From the NCBI GenBank assembly GCA_021806645.1, contig JAJZQX010000014.1:46365-110364 (forward strand): a stretch of 64,000 bases of DNA, in the 5' to 3' direction. Below the pieces are notes generated by a model. That model was not told the DNA's origin. It did no database searches and worked only from the letters and a program-made list of their open reading frames with translations. Below, piece by piece: positions 1-8,951 of the stretch. A program made the position numbers and the translations under genes. Every line of letters starts with the position of its first letter. Within the stretch, counting starts at the first letter, position 1. This stretch comes from Myxococcales bacterium (lineage in GTDB: Bacteria > Myxococcota > Myxococcia > Myxococcales > Anaeromyxobacteraceae).

Positions 1-688
1 CGTCGAAGAGGGCCCCGGGCACGACCTCCCTGGTGACCTGGTCTACCACCTTGCGGGACGGCACCTTCACCGTCCCGGCCACCTCCACCGGCCCGAACCT
101 GAGGCGCGGGCCGGGCGCGACGGTGTAGGTGACCTCGACCTGCTCCAGGCCGGGGAGGACGTGCGCGTGCTGGGTCACCACGGCCAGCGCCCAGCCGGTG
201 GAGCGGAGCGCGCCGAGCAGCTGGGTCCGCATGGCGTCGTAAGCCTCGACGGTGAACGCGGCGCCGACCTTGAGGGCGGGGCGCCGCATGGCGCGGGCCG
301 CCTCGGGCGCCGCCTCCAGCCCCACCGTGGTCAGCCGGGTCACCCGCGCCAGCGGCCCCTCGTTCACCACGAAGCGGACCCGCACCCGCCCTTCGCCGTC
401 GGCGGTCACCCTTGGCTCGAGCACCTCGGTGCGGTAACGCCCACGCTCCCTGTAGAAGGCGGCGATGCGGTCCCGGTCCTCGGCCAGCTCGTCGCGGTCG
501 AGCCTGGCCACGTCGCAGCTGATGAAGCAGCTGGAGGGGTGGGTGGCCAACTTGTCGGCCAGCTCGGAGCGGTCCACGTTCCGGACGCCGCGCAGCTCCA
601 CCGCCGTGACCACCGGCTGGTCGGGCGTCCCGCGGGCCGTGAGACAGCCGGCGGCGGCGAGCAGGAACAGCGGCGCGCATCGTCTCAT
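1..688 (-). CDS. POTRA-domain outer-membrane protein (BamA/TamA-like), 3' part beyond window
   Basis: The gene runs off the left edge, so only the N-terminal 229 codons are visible. It starts with a short hydrophobic leader ending in LAAAGC, which may be a lipobox or a plain signal peptide. Two stretches then look like POTRA repeats: VELRGVRNVDRSELADKL, followed by AFYRERGRYRTEVLEP and a VRVRFVVNEGP strand, and a second repeat with VEAYDAMRTQLLGAL and VEVTYTVAPGPRLRFG. Family knowledge: POTRA repeats precede a 16-strand beta-barrel that inserts proteins or lipids into the outer membrane. The barrel lies outside the window, so BamA, TamA or another Omp85 member cannot be told apart. The start ATG at 688 was chosen because the leader follows directly. 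An 82-base gap separates it from the next minus-strand gene upstream. Confidence 0.75.
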   Translation of the reverse strand, partial: MRRCAPLFLLAAAGCLTARGTPDQPVVTAVELRGVRNVDRSELADKLATHPSSCFISCDVARLDRDELAEDRDRIAAFYRERGRYRTEVLEPRVTADGEGRVRVRFVVNEGPLARVTRLTTVGLEAAPEAARAMRRPALKVGAAFTVEAYDAMRTQLLGALRSTGWALAVVTQHAHVLPGLEQVEVTYTVAPGPRLRFGPVEVAGTVKVPSRKVVDQVTREVVPGALFD

Positions 689-770
689 CGCGGCATGATG
701 CCACGCCCTCCAGCGGCCCGTGCTCCCGCGCCGTGGGGTCGCCCCTTCGTGTGGGGGGCGCCCTTCGGGC

Positions 771-1616
771 TCAGCGGTCCGGCGAGGAGAGGAGCAGGCC
801 GAGGTGGGCCTTCTCCCAGTCGCGCGACCGCTGGTGATCGGCGTAGGCGCGCTCGCGGCGCCGGAACTCGGCGCCGTGGATGACGCGCCGGCCGTTCCGC
901 TCGTGGACCGGAACCACCTGGTGGAGCATCTCGTGGAAGACCACCGCCGCCACGTAGAACTCCGGCACGCCGCGGCGGTCGAGGGTCGGGTGGATCCGGA
1001 TGACCCGGGCGTCGTGCAGGTAGACACCGGTCTTGACGGTGCGCCGGCGCCGGCCTGGCCGCACCGCCCCCCACCCGATGCGCGCCCCGACGGCGCCGCC
1101 GAACTCGCTGGCGTTGAGCCGGTCGAAGATCGCGGCCAGGTCGTGGACCCGTCCGCGCGGCTGCAGCGGCCCCACCCGCGGCGCGCCGATCCGATCGCGC
1201 TGGTCGCGGACGAACCGGTCGATGCGCCGGCTGGCCTCGCGTCGCCGGGCCGCGGCGCCGCGCGTCGTGCCGGCGAAGGCCGCCAGCGCCTCGACCACGT
1301 CGCCGGGCGCCTCGAGGAACATGTGGTGGACGCGGAAGTGGAGGCCGCCACCAGCGCGCCGGAAGGAGACCATGGTGGAGCGGTTGTCGTGGACGGTGAG
1401 CTTGACCGGCTCGCCCAGCTGCCCGGCCATGTCGTCGGCGATCCGGCGCGCCACCGCCACGCGCGCCTCCCGGCCGAGGTGGCGGCCGTCGAAGAGCGGG
1501 AGCTGCCGGAACATCTCGCGCGTGGCCATGGGCGTGGCCCCATGGTGGTCGGCGGCGTGGTCGGCGGTCAAGACCAGTGCCACTCCCCGGTAGGCATCTT
1601 GCCTGGGGTGGGGCAC
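771..1616 (-). CDS. SprT-like zinc metallopeptidase
   Basis: The 281-residue protein carries HEMLH at about residues 228-232 and a third likely zinc ligand in VIHGAEFRRRE about 15 residues later, the spacing of SprT/Spartan-like metallopeptidases. The family cleaves or binds substrates through a zinc-dependent fold; SprT-type domains act in DNA-protein crosslink repair in eukaryotes, while bacterial roles are poorly known. The GTG start at 1616 shares one base with the stop of the upstream NFACT gene (TAGTG) and has AGGAAGAG about 8 bases before it, suggesting translational coupling. An ATG at 1529 is an alternative, since the first 29 residues show no recognisable conservation. Cytoplasmic: no signal peptide or membrane segment is seen. 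Confidence 0.75.
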   Translation of the reverse strand: MPHPRQDAYRGVALVLTADHAADHHGATPMATREMFRQLPLFDGRHLGREARVAVARRIADDMAGQLGEPVKLTVHDNRSTMVSFRRAGGGLHFRVHHMFLEAPGDVVEALAAFAGTTRGAAARRREASRRIDRFVRDQRDRIGAPRVGPLQPRGRVHDLAAIFDRLNASEFGGAVGARIGWGAVRPGRRRRTVKTGVYLHDARVIRIHPTLDRRGVPEFYVAAVVFHEMLHQVVPVHERNGRRVIHGAEFRRRERAYADHQRSRDWEKAHLGLLLSSPDR

Positions 1617-3070
1617 TAGCCGTTCTCTTCCTCGGCGAGCAGGCGGGCCACCCGCGCCGGCTCGACGCGGAGGTGGAGCATCCGCTCCTGGCTGTAGGTC
1701 ACCGCCCCTGGGGCCGCGCCGCGTCCCTTGCGGACGTACTTGGCCCGGGTGCAGGCCACCTCCACCTGCGGCTCGCCGCGGGCGTCGGAGAAGTGGGCGG
1801 CCAGGTGGGCCGCGTCCAGGACCGACTCCTGGTCCGCCTCCGGGCCGGCCAGCCGTATGACCACGTGCGCGCCGGGCTGCCCGCGGGCGTGGAGCCAGAG
1901 GTCGTTGCCGCGCGCCACCCGCCTCGTGAGCTGGTCGTTCTCCGCGGCGCCGCGCCCCACCAGCAGCGCCAGCCCGGCCAGCGAGCGGAAGGTCCGGTAG
2001 GGCGGCAGCGGCTCGTCACGGTGGCGGCGCGGCCTGGCCGCCGACCGCGGGCCGGCCGCCAGCCGCCTGGCCTCGCGCTCGACGGCCGGCAGCGCCTCCA
2101 GCGGCTCGACGTCGACCCGGGCCAGCAGCGCCTCCACCGCCGCCAGCCGCGCCCGCACCTCGGCGGTGCGCGCCTCGACGCGCGCCGCGCTCTCGACGAT
2201 CCGCTTGAAGCGCTTGTAGCAGCGCTCCATGTTCTGGCGCGGGGTGAGCGCCGGGTCGAGCGCGATGCGCACCTCGGCCGGCCCCGCCTCGGTCCACTCG
2301 GTCAGCGTCACCTGGCTGGCGCCTCGGGCCACGGCGTGGAGGTTGGCCTTGAGCAGGTCGCCGGTCCGCCGGTCCGCCTCGGCCGCGGGAACGCGGGCCG
2401 CCTCGCCGGCGAGCTTCTCCAGCGCCCGCCTCGACCGGGCCACCGAGGCGCGCAGCGGCTCCCGCAGGCGGCGGCGCGCCTCGGCGAGGGTCCGCTCCGC
2501 CTCGACCGCCGCGTAGCGCCGCTCGATGGCGAGGGACCACGGGAAGGGGGCACCGGCCACCGGCTCGAGGCGCGAGGCCCGGCGCTCGCCGGCCGGTGAC
2601 GGCGTCGGCGGGGTCCAGGGCTGGCCGGGGGCGAGCCGTCGCCCCGGGGAGACGGCGCGCGACGCCATGAAGCGGACCACGCCGCCGGCGTCTACGAGGA
2701 GGAGGTTGCCGTGGCGCCCGGTCAGCTCGGCCTTGAGCTCCTGCGGACCGGAGGCCCGCTCGAAGCGCAGCGTCACCACCCGGTCGCCGGCCTGCAGCGT
2801 GAGCGCCTCGAGCCGGGTCCCCTCCAGCGCCTGCCGGAGCGGCGCCTGCCAGGCGAAGGGGCTGTCGGGCTGCGGCGGGCGGGCGGCGACGACGTGCAGC
2901 CGTGTCACCTCCGGCTCGGCGCAGAGGAGGAGGAACACGTTTCCGCCGCGCCCGTGCAGCTCCAGCGTGAGGGCGTGCTCGGCGTGGACGCGCACGGCGT
3001 CCACGCGGGCGCCGCGGAGCGCCTGCAACTCCGCCACCACCAGCTCCAGCTCGAGCGCCGTCAACGACAT
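1616..3070 (-). CDS. rqcH: NFACT-family protein (RqcH/Rqc2-like ribosome quality control factor)
   Basis: The 484-residue protein has the NFACT layout. An N-terminal NFACT-N-like region (about 1-160) contains ELKAELTGRHGNLLLVD. A long charged helical segment (about 185-330) includes NMERCYKRFKRIVESA. A C-terminal NFACT-R domain (about 350-475) has NDLWLHARGQPGAHVVIR, AAHFS and GAVTYSQERMLHLR. Family role: RqcH binds obstructed large ribosomal subunits and directs alanine tailing of stalled chains. This copy is shorter than typical RqcH proteins (about 570 residues), and I could not find the helix-hairpin-helix insert or the catalytic Asp-Arg pair by eye, so Ala-tailing activity is uncertain. 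The start ATG at 3070 lies just beyond the terminator of the upstream mini-gene, so it must have a promoter of its own or depend on read-through. Confidence 0.8.
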   Translation of the reverse strand: MSLTALELELVVAELQALRGARVDAVRVHAEHALTLELHGRGGNVFLLLCAEPEVTRLHVVAARPPQPDSPFAWQAPLRQALEGTRLEALTLQAGDRVVTLRFERASGPQELKAELTGRHGNLLLVDAGGVVRFMASRAVSPGRRLAPGQPWTPPTPSPAGERRASRLEPVAGAPFPWSLAIERRYAAVEAERTLAEARRRLREPLRASVARSRRALEKLAGEAARVPAAEADRRTGDLLKANLHAVARGASQVTLTEWTEAGPAEVRIALDPALTPRQNMERCYKRFKRIVESAARVEARTAEVRARLAAVEALLARVDVEPLEALPAVEREARRLAAGPRSAARPRRHRDEPLPPYRTFRSLAGLALLVGRGAAENDQLTRRVARGNDLWLHARGQPGAHVVIRLAGPEADQESVLDAAHLAAHFSDARGEPQVEVACTRAKYVRKGRGAAPGAVTYSQERMLHLRVEPARVARLLAEEENG

Positions 3071-3079
3071 GCGGCTCCC

Positions 3080-3109
3080 AAAAAGCTGCGGCCGCCCGAA
3101 GGCGGCCGC
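3080..3109 (-). terminator. Rho-independent terminator of the lysine-rich mini-gene
   Basis: Read on the minus strand, GCGGCCGCC, a TTCG loop and GGCGGCCGC form a perfect 9-bp stem with a stable tetraloop. AGC and then TTTTT follow. It begins 27 bases after the stop codon of the 21-codon gene at 3137-3202 and ends 9 bases before the start of the NFACT gene. Confidence 0.85.
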
Positions 3110-3136
3110 GGCACCACTCTGCTGCTGAATCCGAAG

Positions 3137-3202
3137 TTACTTCTTCTTCTTGGCGGTCTTCTTCTTCGCAACCTTCTTCACGGCCTTCTTCTTGGCAGCC
3201 AT
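3137..3202 (-). CDS. 21-residue lysine-rich peptide (histone H1-tail-like)
   Basis: A 21-codon frame encodes a peptide of 12 Lys, 5 Ala, 2 Val and 1 Thr after Met, arranged as runs of 2-4 lysines separated by A/V/T. GAGGAGG, a near-perfect Shine-Dalgarno, sits 5 bases before the ATG. A consensus-like promoter lies about 60 bases upstream and a UUCG-loop terminator follows, so it appears to be a complete stand-alone transcription unit. Composition resembles the KKxxKK tails of bacterial histone H1-like proteins, which suggests nucleic-acid binding, but there is no fold to support a function. It could instead be a leader peptide. It is too short for most gene callers. Confidence 0.7.
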   Translation of the reverse strand: MAAKKKAVKKVAKKKTAKKKK

Positions 3203-3264
3203 AGTTCCCTCCTCGGAACGTCCATTCACTTCAAGAACCACTCACGAATGGACAATGTGCCCGC

Positions 3265-3293
3265 ACGTTACAAAGCGGGATCGATCCCGTCAA
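3265..3293 (-). promoter_or_regulatory. Sigma-70-like promoter of the lysine-rich mini-gene
   Basis: On the minus strand, TTGACG (3293-3288) and TAACGT (3270-3265) are separated by 17 bases. The predicted start of transcription near 3258 leaves a leader of about 55 bases ending in the GAGGAGG ribosome-binding site. GGGATCGATCCC, a 12-base palindrome inside the spacer, could bind a regulator. The rest of 3203-3411 holds nothing else I can recognise. Confidence 0.55.
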
Positions 3294-3411
3294 GGAAGCC
3301 GCAGCGAAAATCGATCACTCCGATCCATGCTCCCCCCAGCACGATCCGGACGGGTACAGCGCCAGCGGGGGGCCGACTTTCACGGACGGTGATCGGATCG
3401 CGTGGTCGCCC

Positions 3412-4389
3412 TCACCGAGCGTGCGCGTGATGGTCCACGCCGAGCAGCGCCGCGCCCACCACGCCGGCGTCGTCGCCGAGCTCGGCGCGCCGCACCTCGA
3501 AGTCGCGCCGGGCCGCTCGCAGCACGCGATCCGCGAGGTGCGCGCGCACGATCCGCTCGAGGTTGGCGCAGCCGAGCAGCACGCCGCCGCCGAGCACGAG
3601 CCGCAGCGGGTTGAGCAGCGTGACCAGGTTGGCGCAGGCGGTGCCGATGAGCTCGCCGACCTCGGCCCAGAGCTCCTGGGCATACGGGTCGCCGGCGGCG
3701 TAGGCCGCCTCCACCGCCGAGGCCGAGAGCTTGGCCGCGTCGCCGCCCACCGCCGCCAGCACCGCGCCGGCCTTCCCCTCGGCGGCCTCCTCGCGCAGCC
3801 GGGCCGCCAGGTTCATCCCGCCCGCGTAGGCCTCCAGGCAGCCCCACTCCCCGCAGCCGCAGCGCCTGGGGACGGCACCACGCGGCGCCACCTTGATGTG
3901 CCCGAGCTCCCCGGCCACGCCGCGCCCGCCCTCGTGGAGCCTGGCGCCGAGGATGAGGCCGGAACCGATGCCCGAGCCGACGAAGACCAGAACCACGTCG
4001 TCTACCCCGCGGGCGGCCCCGAAGCGCCGCTCGCCCCACGCCGCGGCGGAGAGATCGTTGACCACCCGCACCTCCAGCCCGAGCGCGGCGCGGAGGGTCT
4101 CGCCGAGCGGAACGTCGCGCCAGCCGAGGTTGGGCGCGTTGATGACGGTGCCGGTGGCGCCGAGGCACTGGCCGGCCACGCCGACGCCGGCGCTTGCCAG
4201 CGCCCCCGGCTCGACGCCCGCGGCGCGGGCCGCCTCGCGCACCGCGGTGGCGATCGACGCCACCACCACCGCCGGCGTCCGATCGGTGTGCGCCAGCCTG
4301 TGGGCCGCCACCACGGCGCCGCTGGTCGGATCGACCAGCGCGGCGCGCGCGTTGGTCCCACCGAGGTCGACGCCCAGGGCGAGCTTCAC
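3412..4389 (-). CDS. glk: ROK-family glucokinase
   Basis: The 325-residue protein starts with LALGVDLGGTNARAALVD, the ATP-binding DxGGTN loop of the ROK/actin fold. It has VNDLSAAAWGE with the catalytic Asp, GSGIGSGLI, and GELGHIKV leading into the ROK zinc site CGCGEWGCLEAYAGG. This is the signature of bacterial ROK glucokinases that make glucose-6-phosphate from glucose and ATP, though N-acetylmannosamine or fructose kinases share it. The GTG start at 4389 lies 2 bases after the stop of the mutase gene upstream, so the two are probably translated from one message. The pairing of a hexokinase with a phosphomannomutase and a GDP-mannose pyrophosphorylase suggests a supply line from hexose to GDP-mannose. 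Confidence 0.88.
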   Translation of the reverse strand: MKLALGVDLGGTNARAALVDPTSGAVVAAHRLAHTDRTPAVVVASIATAVREAARAAGVEPGALASAGVGVAGQCLGATGTVINAPNLGWRDVPLGETLRAALGLEVRVVNDLSAAAWGERRFGAARGVDDVVLVFVGSGIGSGLILGARLHEGGRGVAGELGHIKVAPRGAVPRRCGCGEWGCLEAYAGGMNLAARLREEAAEGKAGAVLAAVGGDAAKLSASAVEAAYAAGDPYAQELWAEVGELIGTACANLVTLLNPLRLVLGGGVLLGCANLERIVRAHLADRVLRAARRDFEVRRAELGDDAGVVGAALLGVDHHAHAR

Positions 4390-4391
4390 CG

Positions 4392-5762
4392 TCAGCCCCC
4401 CCCGAGGTCCTTCATGATGGCCGCCACCCGGTCCTCGACCAGCTTCCGGATCTCCACCAGCCGCGACTCGGTGACGGCCTCGAAGCGGAGCACCAGGATG
4501 GGCTGCGTGTTGGAGGCGCGCACCAGCCCCCAGCCGTCGGGGAAGACCACCCGCACGCCGTCTACGGTGATCGCCTGGTACCCCTTCTTGAAGAACTCCT
4601 GGGCCCGGCGCACCACCTCGAACTTGATCTCCTCGGGGCAGTCCACCCGCAGCTCCGGGGTGCTGAAGGTCTTGGGTACGTCGGCCAGCAGCGCCGACAT
4701 GGGCTGCTCGGTGCGGGTCAGCAGCTCCACCAGGCGCGCCGAGGAGTAGATGCCGTCGTCGAAGCCGAGCCAGCGGTTGGCGAAGAAGACGTGGCCGCTC
4801 ATCTCGCCGGCCAGCTCGGCGTGCTCCTCCTTCATCTTGGCCTTGATGAGCGAGTGACCGGCCTTCCACATGATGCCGCGGCCGCCGTTCTTCTCGATGT
4901 CGTCGTAGAGCGTGAAGGAGCACTTCACCTCGGCGACGATGGTGGCGCCAGGCACCTCGGCGAGGATGGCGCGGGAGAAGAGGATCAGGAGCTGGTCGCC
5001 CCAGAGCACCCGCCCCTGCTCGTCCACCGCGCCCACGCGGTCCGAGTCACCGTCGTAGGCGATGCCGGCGTCGGCGTGCGTCTCCAGCACCTTGCGCTTG
5101 AGCGGCTCGAGGTTCTTCTCCACCGTCGGGTCGGGGTGGTGGTTGGGAAAGCGGCCGTCCGGCTCGAGGAAGAGCGGTACCACCTCGACGCCGAGCCGCT
5201 CGAAGATGGGCACGGCGATGCCGCCGGTGCCGTTGCCGGCGTCGATCACCACCTTCAGCTTGCGGCGCCCGAGCCTGAGGTTCCTGGCCACGTAGTCCTG
5301 GTAGGGCGTGACGATGTCGTGCCTCGTCACCTTCCCGTGCCCGGTGGCGAACTCGCCCTTCTGGACCATCCGCAGGATCTCCTGGATGGCCTCGCCGTAG
5401 AGCGTGGTCGGGCCCACGCCGATCTTCATGCCGTTGTAGTCGGGCGGGTTGTGCGAGCCGGTGATCATGCAGAGCCCGTCCACCGGGAGCATCTGCGCCG
5501 CGAAGTAGACCAGCGGCGTCGGCACCACGCCCAGGTCCACGACGTCGCAGCCGGTGGCGGTGAGCCCGGCCACCGCCTGGCGGTGGAAGGCCGGGCTGGA
5601 GAGCCGCACGTCGCGCCCCAGCACCACGGTCGTGCCGCCGGCGGCGCGGACCCGGGTGCCGAGCGCGCGCGCCACCAGCCCCACGGTCTCCTCGGTCAGG
5701 TCGACTCCCGCCACGCCGCGGATGTCGTACTCGCGGAAGACGACCGGGTTGACGGTACCCAT
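4392..5762 (-). CDS. Phosphomannomutase/phosphoglucomutase
   Basis: A 456-residue alpha-D-phosphohexomutase, the usual size for AlgC/ManB-type enzymes. Near the N-terminus FREYDIRG is present. The catalytic serine loop is TGSHNPPDYNGMKI (about residues 101-114), the metal loop is DGDSDRVG (about 238-245), and the sugar-recognition loop is GEMSGHVFF. The C-terminal phosphate-binding region contains VRASNTQPILVLRFEA. It interconverts hexose 6- and 1-phosphates; the GDP-mannose pyrophosphorylase 2 bases upstream argues for mannose-1-phosphate as the product. It probably feeds polysaccharide or LPS synthesis. Confidence 0.92.
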   Translation of the reverse strand: MGTVNPVVFREYDIRGVAGVDLTEETVGLVARALGTRVRAAGGTTVVLGRDVRLSSPAFHRQAVAGLTATGCDVVDLGVVPTPLVYFAAQMLPVDGLCMITGSHNPPDYNGMKIGVGPTTLYGEAIQEILRMVQKGEFATGHGKVTRHDIVTPYQDYVARNLRLGRRKLKVVIDAGNGTGGIAVPIFERLGVEVVPLFLEPDGRFPNHHPDPTVEKNLEPLKRKVLETHADAGIAYDGDSDRVGAVDEQGRVLWGDQLLILFSRAILAEVPGATIVAEVKCSFTLYDDIEKNGGRGIMWKAGHSLIKAKMKEEHAELAGEMSGHVFFANRWLGFDDGIYSSARLVELLTRTEQPMSALLADVPKTFSTPELRVDCPEEIKFEVVRRAQEFFKKGYQAITVDGVRVVFPDGWGLVRASNTQPILVLRFEAVTESRLVEIRKLVEDRVAAIMKDLGGG

Positions 5763-5764
5763 GG

Positions 5765-6847
5765 CTAGAGCACCTCGTCGCGGCCGCGCCGCGCCAGCTC
5801 GTCGACCGCCTTGCGGACGTCCTGCGCCCGGTCCTTGCGGCAGACCAGGATGGCGTCGCCGGCGTCGATCACCACCACGCCGTCGAGCCCGACCACCGCC
5901 ACCGGCCGCGTCCTGGTGGCGATGACCACGTTGTCGTGGCCGTCGATGACCAGCGCGTCACCCTCCGCCACGTTGCCGAGGTGGTCGGTCTGGCGGACCT
6001 CGGGAAGCGCCGCGAAGCTGCCCACGTCGCTCCAGCCGAAGTCGGCCGGCACCACCACGATCTTCTGGCTCTTCTCCATGACGCCGTAGTCGATGGAGAT
6101 GGAGGGGCAGTCGGGGAAGACGCGGGCCAGCGTCTTCTTGTAGCCGGGCGTGCCGAGCGACTGCTGGATGGCGTCGAGCTGCTCGCCCAGCACCGGCATG
6201 GCGCGCCGGATCTCGTCGAGGATGACGTCGGCGCGGAAGACGAAGATGCCGGAGTTCCAGAGGTAGTGGCCGTCGGCGAGGTAGCGGGCCGCGGTCACCA
6301 CGTCCGGCTTCTCGACGAACCGCTCCACCTTGTGGGCGTGGTTGCGCCCCTTGGCCTTGCCGGGCAGCTTGGCGCCCACCTTGAGGTAGCCGTAGCCGGT
6401 CTCCGGCGCGTGTGGCCGGATGCCGATGGTGACGATGTGCCCTAGCGCCGCCAGCCGCGCCGCCCCGGCGATGGCCTCGCGGAAGGCCTCGGGGCGGGCG
6501 ATGTGGTGGTCGGACGGCAGCATGGCGACGAGGCCCTGCTTCTGGCGGGCCGCCACGTGGAGCGCGGCCAGCCCGACGCACGGGGCGGTGTTCCTGGCGC
6601 ACGGCTCGACGATGAAGTTCCTGGCCGGCAGCTCCTTCAACAGCTTCTTCGCGGCGACGGCGTGGGCCGGCCCGCAGACCACGTAGGTGTCGGCGGCCCT
6701 GGCCAGCGGCGGCAGGCGGCGGACGGTGGCGGCGAGCAGCGGCTGGTCGCCGGCCAGCGCGAGGAACTGCTTCGGCCTGGCCCGACGCGAGAGCGGCCAG
6801 AAGCGCGTCCCCGAACCGCCCGCCATGATCACCGGAAAGATCTTCAT
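5765..6847 (-). CDS. manC: Mannose-1-phosphate guanylyltransferase (GDP-mannose pyrophosphorylase)
   Basis: The 360-residue protein opens with [19 protein letters not shown] and PKQF, the nucleotidyltransferase signature of GDP-mannose pyrophosphorylases. It also has [25 protein letters not shown] (the conserved lysine and proline) and WNSGIFVF, and ends in a beta-helix-like tail. It lacks the C-terminal phosphomannose isomerase domain of long AlgA proteins, so it is the short monofunctional form. It makes GDP-mannose from mannose-1-phosphate and GTP. The ATG at 6847 overlaps the stop of the Nudix gene by 4 bases (ATGA), and the mutase gene follows after 2 bases, so the three form one operon. 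Confidence 0.92.
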   Translation of the reverse strand: MKIFPVIMAGGSGTRFWPLSRRARPKQFLALAGDQPLLAATVRRLPPLARAADTYVVCGPAHAVAAKKLLKELPARNFIVEPCARNTAPCVGLAALHVAARQKQGLVAMLPSDHHIARPEAFREAIAGAARLAALGHIVTIGIRPHAPETGYGYLKVGAKLPGKAKGRNHAHKVERFVEKPDVVTAARYLADGHYLWNSGIFVFRADVILDEIRRAMPVLGEQLDAIQQSLGTPGYKKTLARVFPDCPSISIDYGVMEKSQKIVVVPADFGWSDVGSFAALPEVRQTDHLGNVAEGDALVIDGHDNVVIATRTRPVAVVGLDGVVVIDAGDAILVCRKDRAQDVRKAVDELARRGRDEVL

Positions 6848-7434
6848 CTTCCGCTCCAGACCTCGATCAGCTCGGAGAGGACCCGGGCGGTGGCGCCCCA
6901 GATCGTCCGGCCTTCGACCTCGTAGAAGTGAACGTCCACGTCGAGCCCGTAGAAGGTGCGGTTCTGCGTGCGATGGACCCCCGGCGCCACCAGCGCCGGG
7001 ATGGGGACGTGCCAGATCGCCTCCACCTCGCGCGGCGCCGCCGCGTATGGGAACGGATATGGCACCGAAGCCACCCATGGCGTCAAGCGGAACGCGGACT
7101 GGAGCACCACCGTCTCGGAGAGCCGCCCCAGCACGCGCGCCGTGGCCGGGTCGAGCCCCACTTCCTCCCGCGCCTCGCGCAGCGCGGCGTCGAGCGAGGC
7201 TTCGCCCGGGTCTACCCGTCCCCCGGGGAAGCTCACCTGCCCGGCGTGGTGACGCAGGTCGGAGTGGCGCAGCGTCAACAGCACGCTCGGCACCCCCTGC
7301 TCCTCGTGGAGCGGCACCAGCACGGAGGCCTCGCCGAAGCCGCCCGCCGGCCAGTGCTCCCGCGGGATCCGCCCGACCGGTGACGGGCCCGGCGGACGGG
7401 CCGCCAGCGCGGCCTGCAGCGACTCGAGCGTCAT
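6844..7434 (-). CDS. Nudix hydrolase, CoA pyrophosphatase type
   Basis: The 196-residue protein contains a full Nudix box, [24 protein letters not shown] (written here in parts: [17 protein letters not shown]), at about residues 72-95. [13 protein letters not shown] directly before it matches the UPF0035 signature of NudL-type CoA pyrophosphatases, which cut CoA to phosphopantetheine and 3',5'-ADP. Substrate assignment rests on that motif. The start ATG at 7434 overlaps the uppP stop by 4 bases, and the stop overlaps manC by 4 bases, so the gene sits tightly inside an envelope-precursor operon without an obvious metabolic link to it. Confidence 0.85.
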   Translation of the reverse strand: MTLESLQAALAARPPGPSPVGRIPREHWPAGGFGEASVLVPLHEEQGVPSVLLTLRHSDLRHHAGQVSFPGGRVDPGEASLDAALREAREEVGLDPATARVLGRLSETVVLQSAFRLTPWVASVPYPFPYAAAPREVEAIWHVPIPALVAPGVHRTQNRTFYGLDVDVHFYEVEGRTIWGATARVLSELIEVWSGR

Positions 7435-8264
7435 GACGCCGGGAGCACCCCGACGGCGATGAGGACGGCGATGGAGACGGCGGCGACCAGCCGCCAGGCG
7501 ATGAAGAGGTAGGTCTTGCGCGTGCGCAGCCAGCCGAGCAGCCAGCCGATGACCAGGTAGCCGGCGGCGAAGGAGACCAGCGTGGCCACGGCGGTGGCCA
7601 ACTGCCAGTCGGGGCGGCCGCGGAGCATGGGCAACTCCTTCCAGAGCTTGTAGGCCCCGGCGCCGAGGATGATGGGGACCGAGAGGAGGAAGCTGAAGCG
7701 GGCGGCCGCCTCGCGCGTGAAGCCGAGCAGCATCCCCATGGTGAGGGTGGTGCCGGAGCGGGAGGAGCCGGGGACGAGCGCCAGGGCCTGCGCCAGCCCG
7801 ACCAGCACCGCGTCCTTGACCCCCACGGACTCGACGGCTCGGACGTGGCGCGCCAGCCGCTCGGCGATGAGGAGAACGACACCGAGGAAGACGAGCGACG
7901 CGGCGATGACCCAGTTGCCGAGCGCCTCGATCCGGTGCTCGAAGAGCTTGCCCAGAACCGCCGCCGGTATGGTGCCGAGGACGATGAGCCAGCCGAGCCG
8001 GGCCTCCGGCGTGGCCAGCGGCGTCCCCTTCCCGAGCGCCAGCAACGAGCCCCGCAGGATCCGCCAGAGGTCGTGGCGGAAGTAGAGGACCACCGCCAGC
8101 GCCGTGCCCGACTGGATGACGGCGACGAAGGCGCGGAAGTGCGGCTCGTCGAGCGACTGGCCCATCAGCTCGCCGAAGACCAGCAGGTGGGCGGTGGAGG
8201 AGACGGGGAGGAACTCGGTGGCGGCCTGCACCAGCCCGAGGAAGATGGCGGAGAGGATCGACAT
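7431..8264 (-). CDS. uppP: Undecaprenyl-diphosphatase UppP/BacA
   Basis: The 277-residue integral membrane protein has both family signatures. The first, near the N-terminus, is [15 protein letters not shown], where the usual [13 protein letters not shown] has alanines in two places. The second is [14 protein letters not shown] in the middle. About seven to eight hydrophobic helices are visible. UppP recycles the C55 lipid carrier for peptidoglycan and polysaccharide synthesis and can give bacitracin resistance. It heads the run uppP-nudix-manC-mutase-glk. The 97 bases before its start to the isomerase stop hold a GC-rich stretch without a clear promoter. Confidence 0.93.
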   Translation of the reverse strand: MSILSAIFLGLVQAATEFLPVSSTAHLLVFGELMGQSLDEPHFRAFVAVIQSGTALAVVLYFRHDLWRILRGSLLALGKGTPLATPEARLGWLIVLGTIPAAVLGKLFEHRIEALGNWVIAASLVFLGVVLLIAERLARHVRAVESVGVKDAVLVGLAQALALVPGSSRSGTTLTMGMLLGFTREAAARFSFLLSVPIILGAGAYKLWKELPMLRGRPDWQLATAVATLVSFAAGYLVIGWLLGWLRTRKTYLFIAWRLVAAVSIAVLIAVGVLPAS

Positions 8265-8361
8265 GCGGGGCGGAACCTACCCGAGGGGCGGGCGGGGGAC
8301 AAATCGGCGGGAGGGTTCGGTGCCGAACGTGAAGCGGAGCGAATCCCATTCGCCGCCCGCC

Positions 8362-8949
8362 CTACCTCCCCGCCGCCCTCAGCGCCTCCTCCACGAAGTC
8401 GAGCCGATCGTTGCCGATGAAGAGCTGGTCCCCCACGAAGCACGCCGGCGCGCCGAAGGCGCCGCGGTCAATGGCGTCCTGCGTCTGCTTCACCAGCGCC
8501 TCCTTGTAGCTGGGAGCCGCGGCCACCAGCGCCGCGCCGTCCAGCCCGGCCTCGGTGGCGACCGCGGCCAGCACCTCTGGGTTGGTGATGTCGCGGCCAT
8601 CCGCCCAGGCCGCCCGGTAGACGGCGTGGCTGAAGGGCACCAGCTTGCCCACCGCCTCGCAGGCCAGCGCGGTGCGCAGCGCCAGCATGGGCGAGAAGGG
8701 GAACGGCTCCGGGCGCCGCAGCGGCACGTTGAGCCTTCGCGCCCACCGTTCGAGATCGAGCCAGAGGTGGCGCCCCTTGGCCGGCAGGTCGAGCGGCGAG
8801 CTGTTCCCGGTCGCCTTGAAGACGCCGCCCAGCAGGAACGGCCGCCACCGCAGCGTGGCGCCGGTGCGCGCCGCCAGCGCCTCGACGCGGGTAGAGGCGA
8901 GGTAGCTGTAGGGCGAGACGAAGTCGTAGAAGAACTCGAGGGTGGCCAT
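8362..8949 (-). CDS. 2-hydroxychromene-2-carboxylate isomerase-like (kappa-GST/DsbA fold)
   Basis: The 195-residue protein begins LEFFYDFVSPYSYLASTRVEAL, the thioredoxin-fold start of HCCA isomerases and kappa-class glutathione transferases, with serine in the place of the redox cysteines. GAFGAPACFVGDQLFIGNDRLDFVEEAL near the C-terminus is the conserved cis-proline and dimer region of the same family. It probably uses glutathione or a related thiol to isomerise or conjugate a substrate; the physiological substrate is unknown. The ATG at 8949 lies 2 bases after the ahcY stop, so it is co-transcribed with the SAM-cycle genes. A link to thiol or methyl-cycle detoxification is only an inference. 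Confidence 0.8.
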   Translation of the reverse strand: MATLEFFYDFVSPYSYLASTRVEALAARTGATLRWRPFLLGGVFKATGNSSPLDLPAKGRHLWLDLERWARRLNVPLRRPEPFPFSPMLALRTALACEAVGKLVPFSHAVYRAAWADGRDITNPEVLAAVATEAGLDGAALVAAAPSYKEALVKQTQDAIDRGAFGAPACFVGDQLFIGNDRLDFVEEALRAAGR

Positions 8950-8951
8950 GG

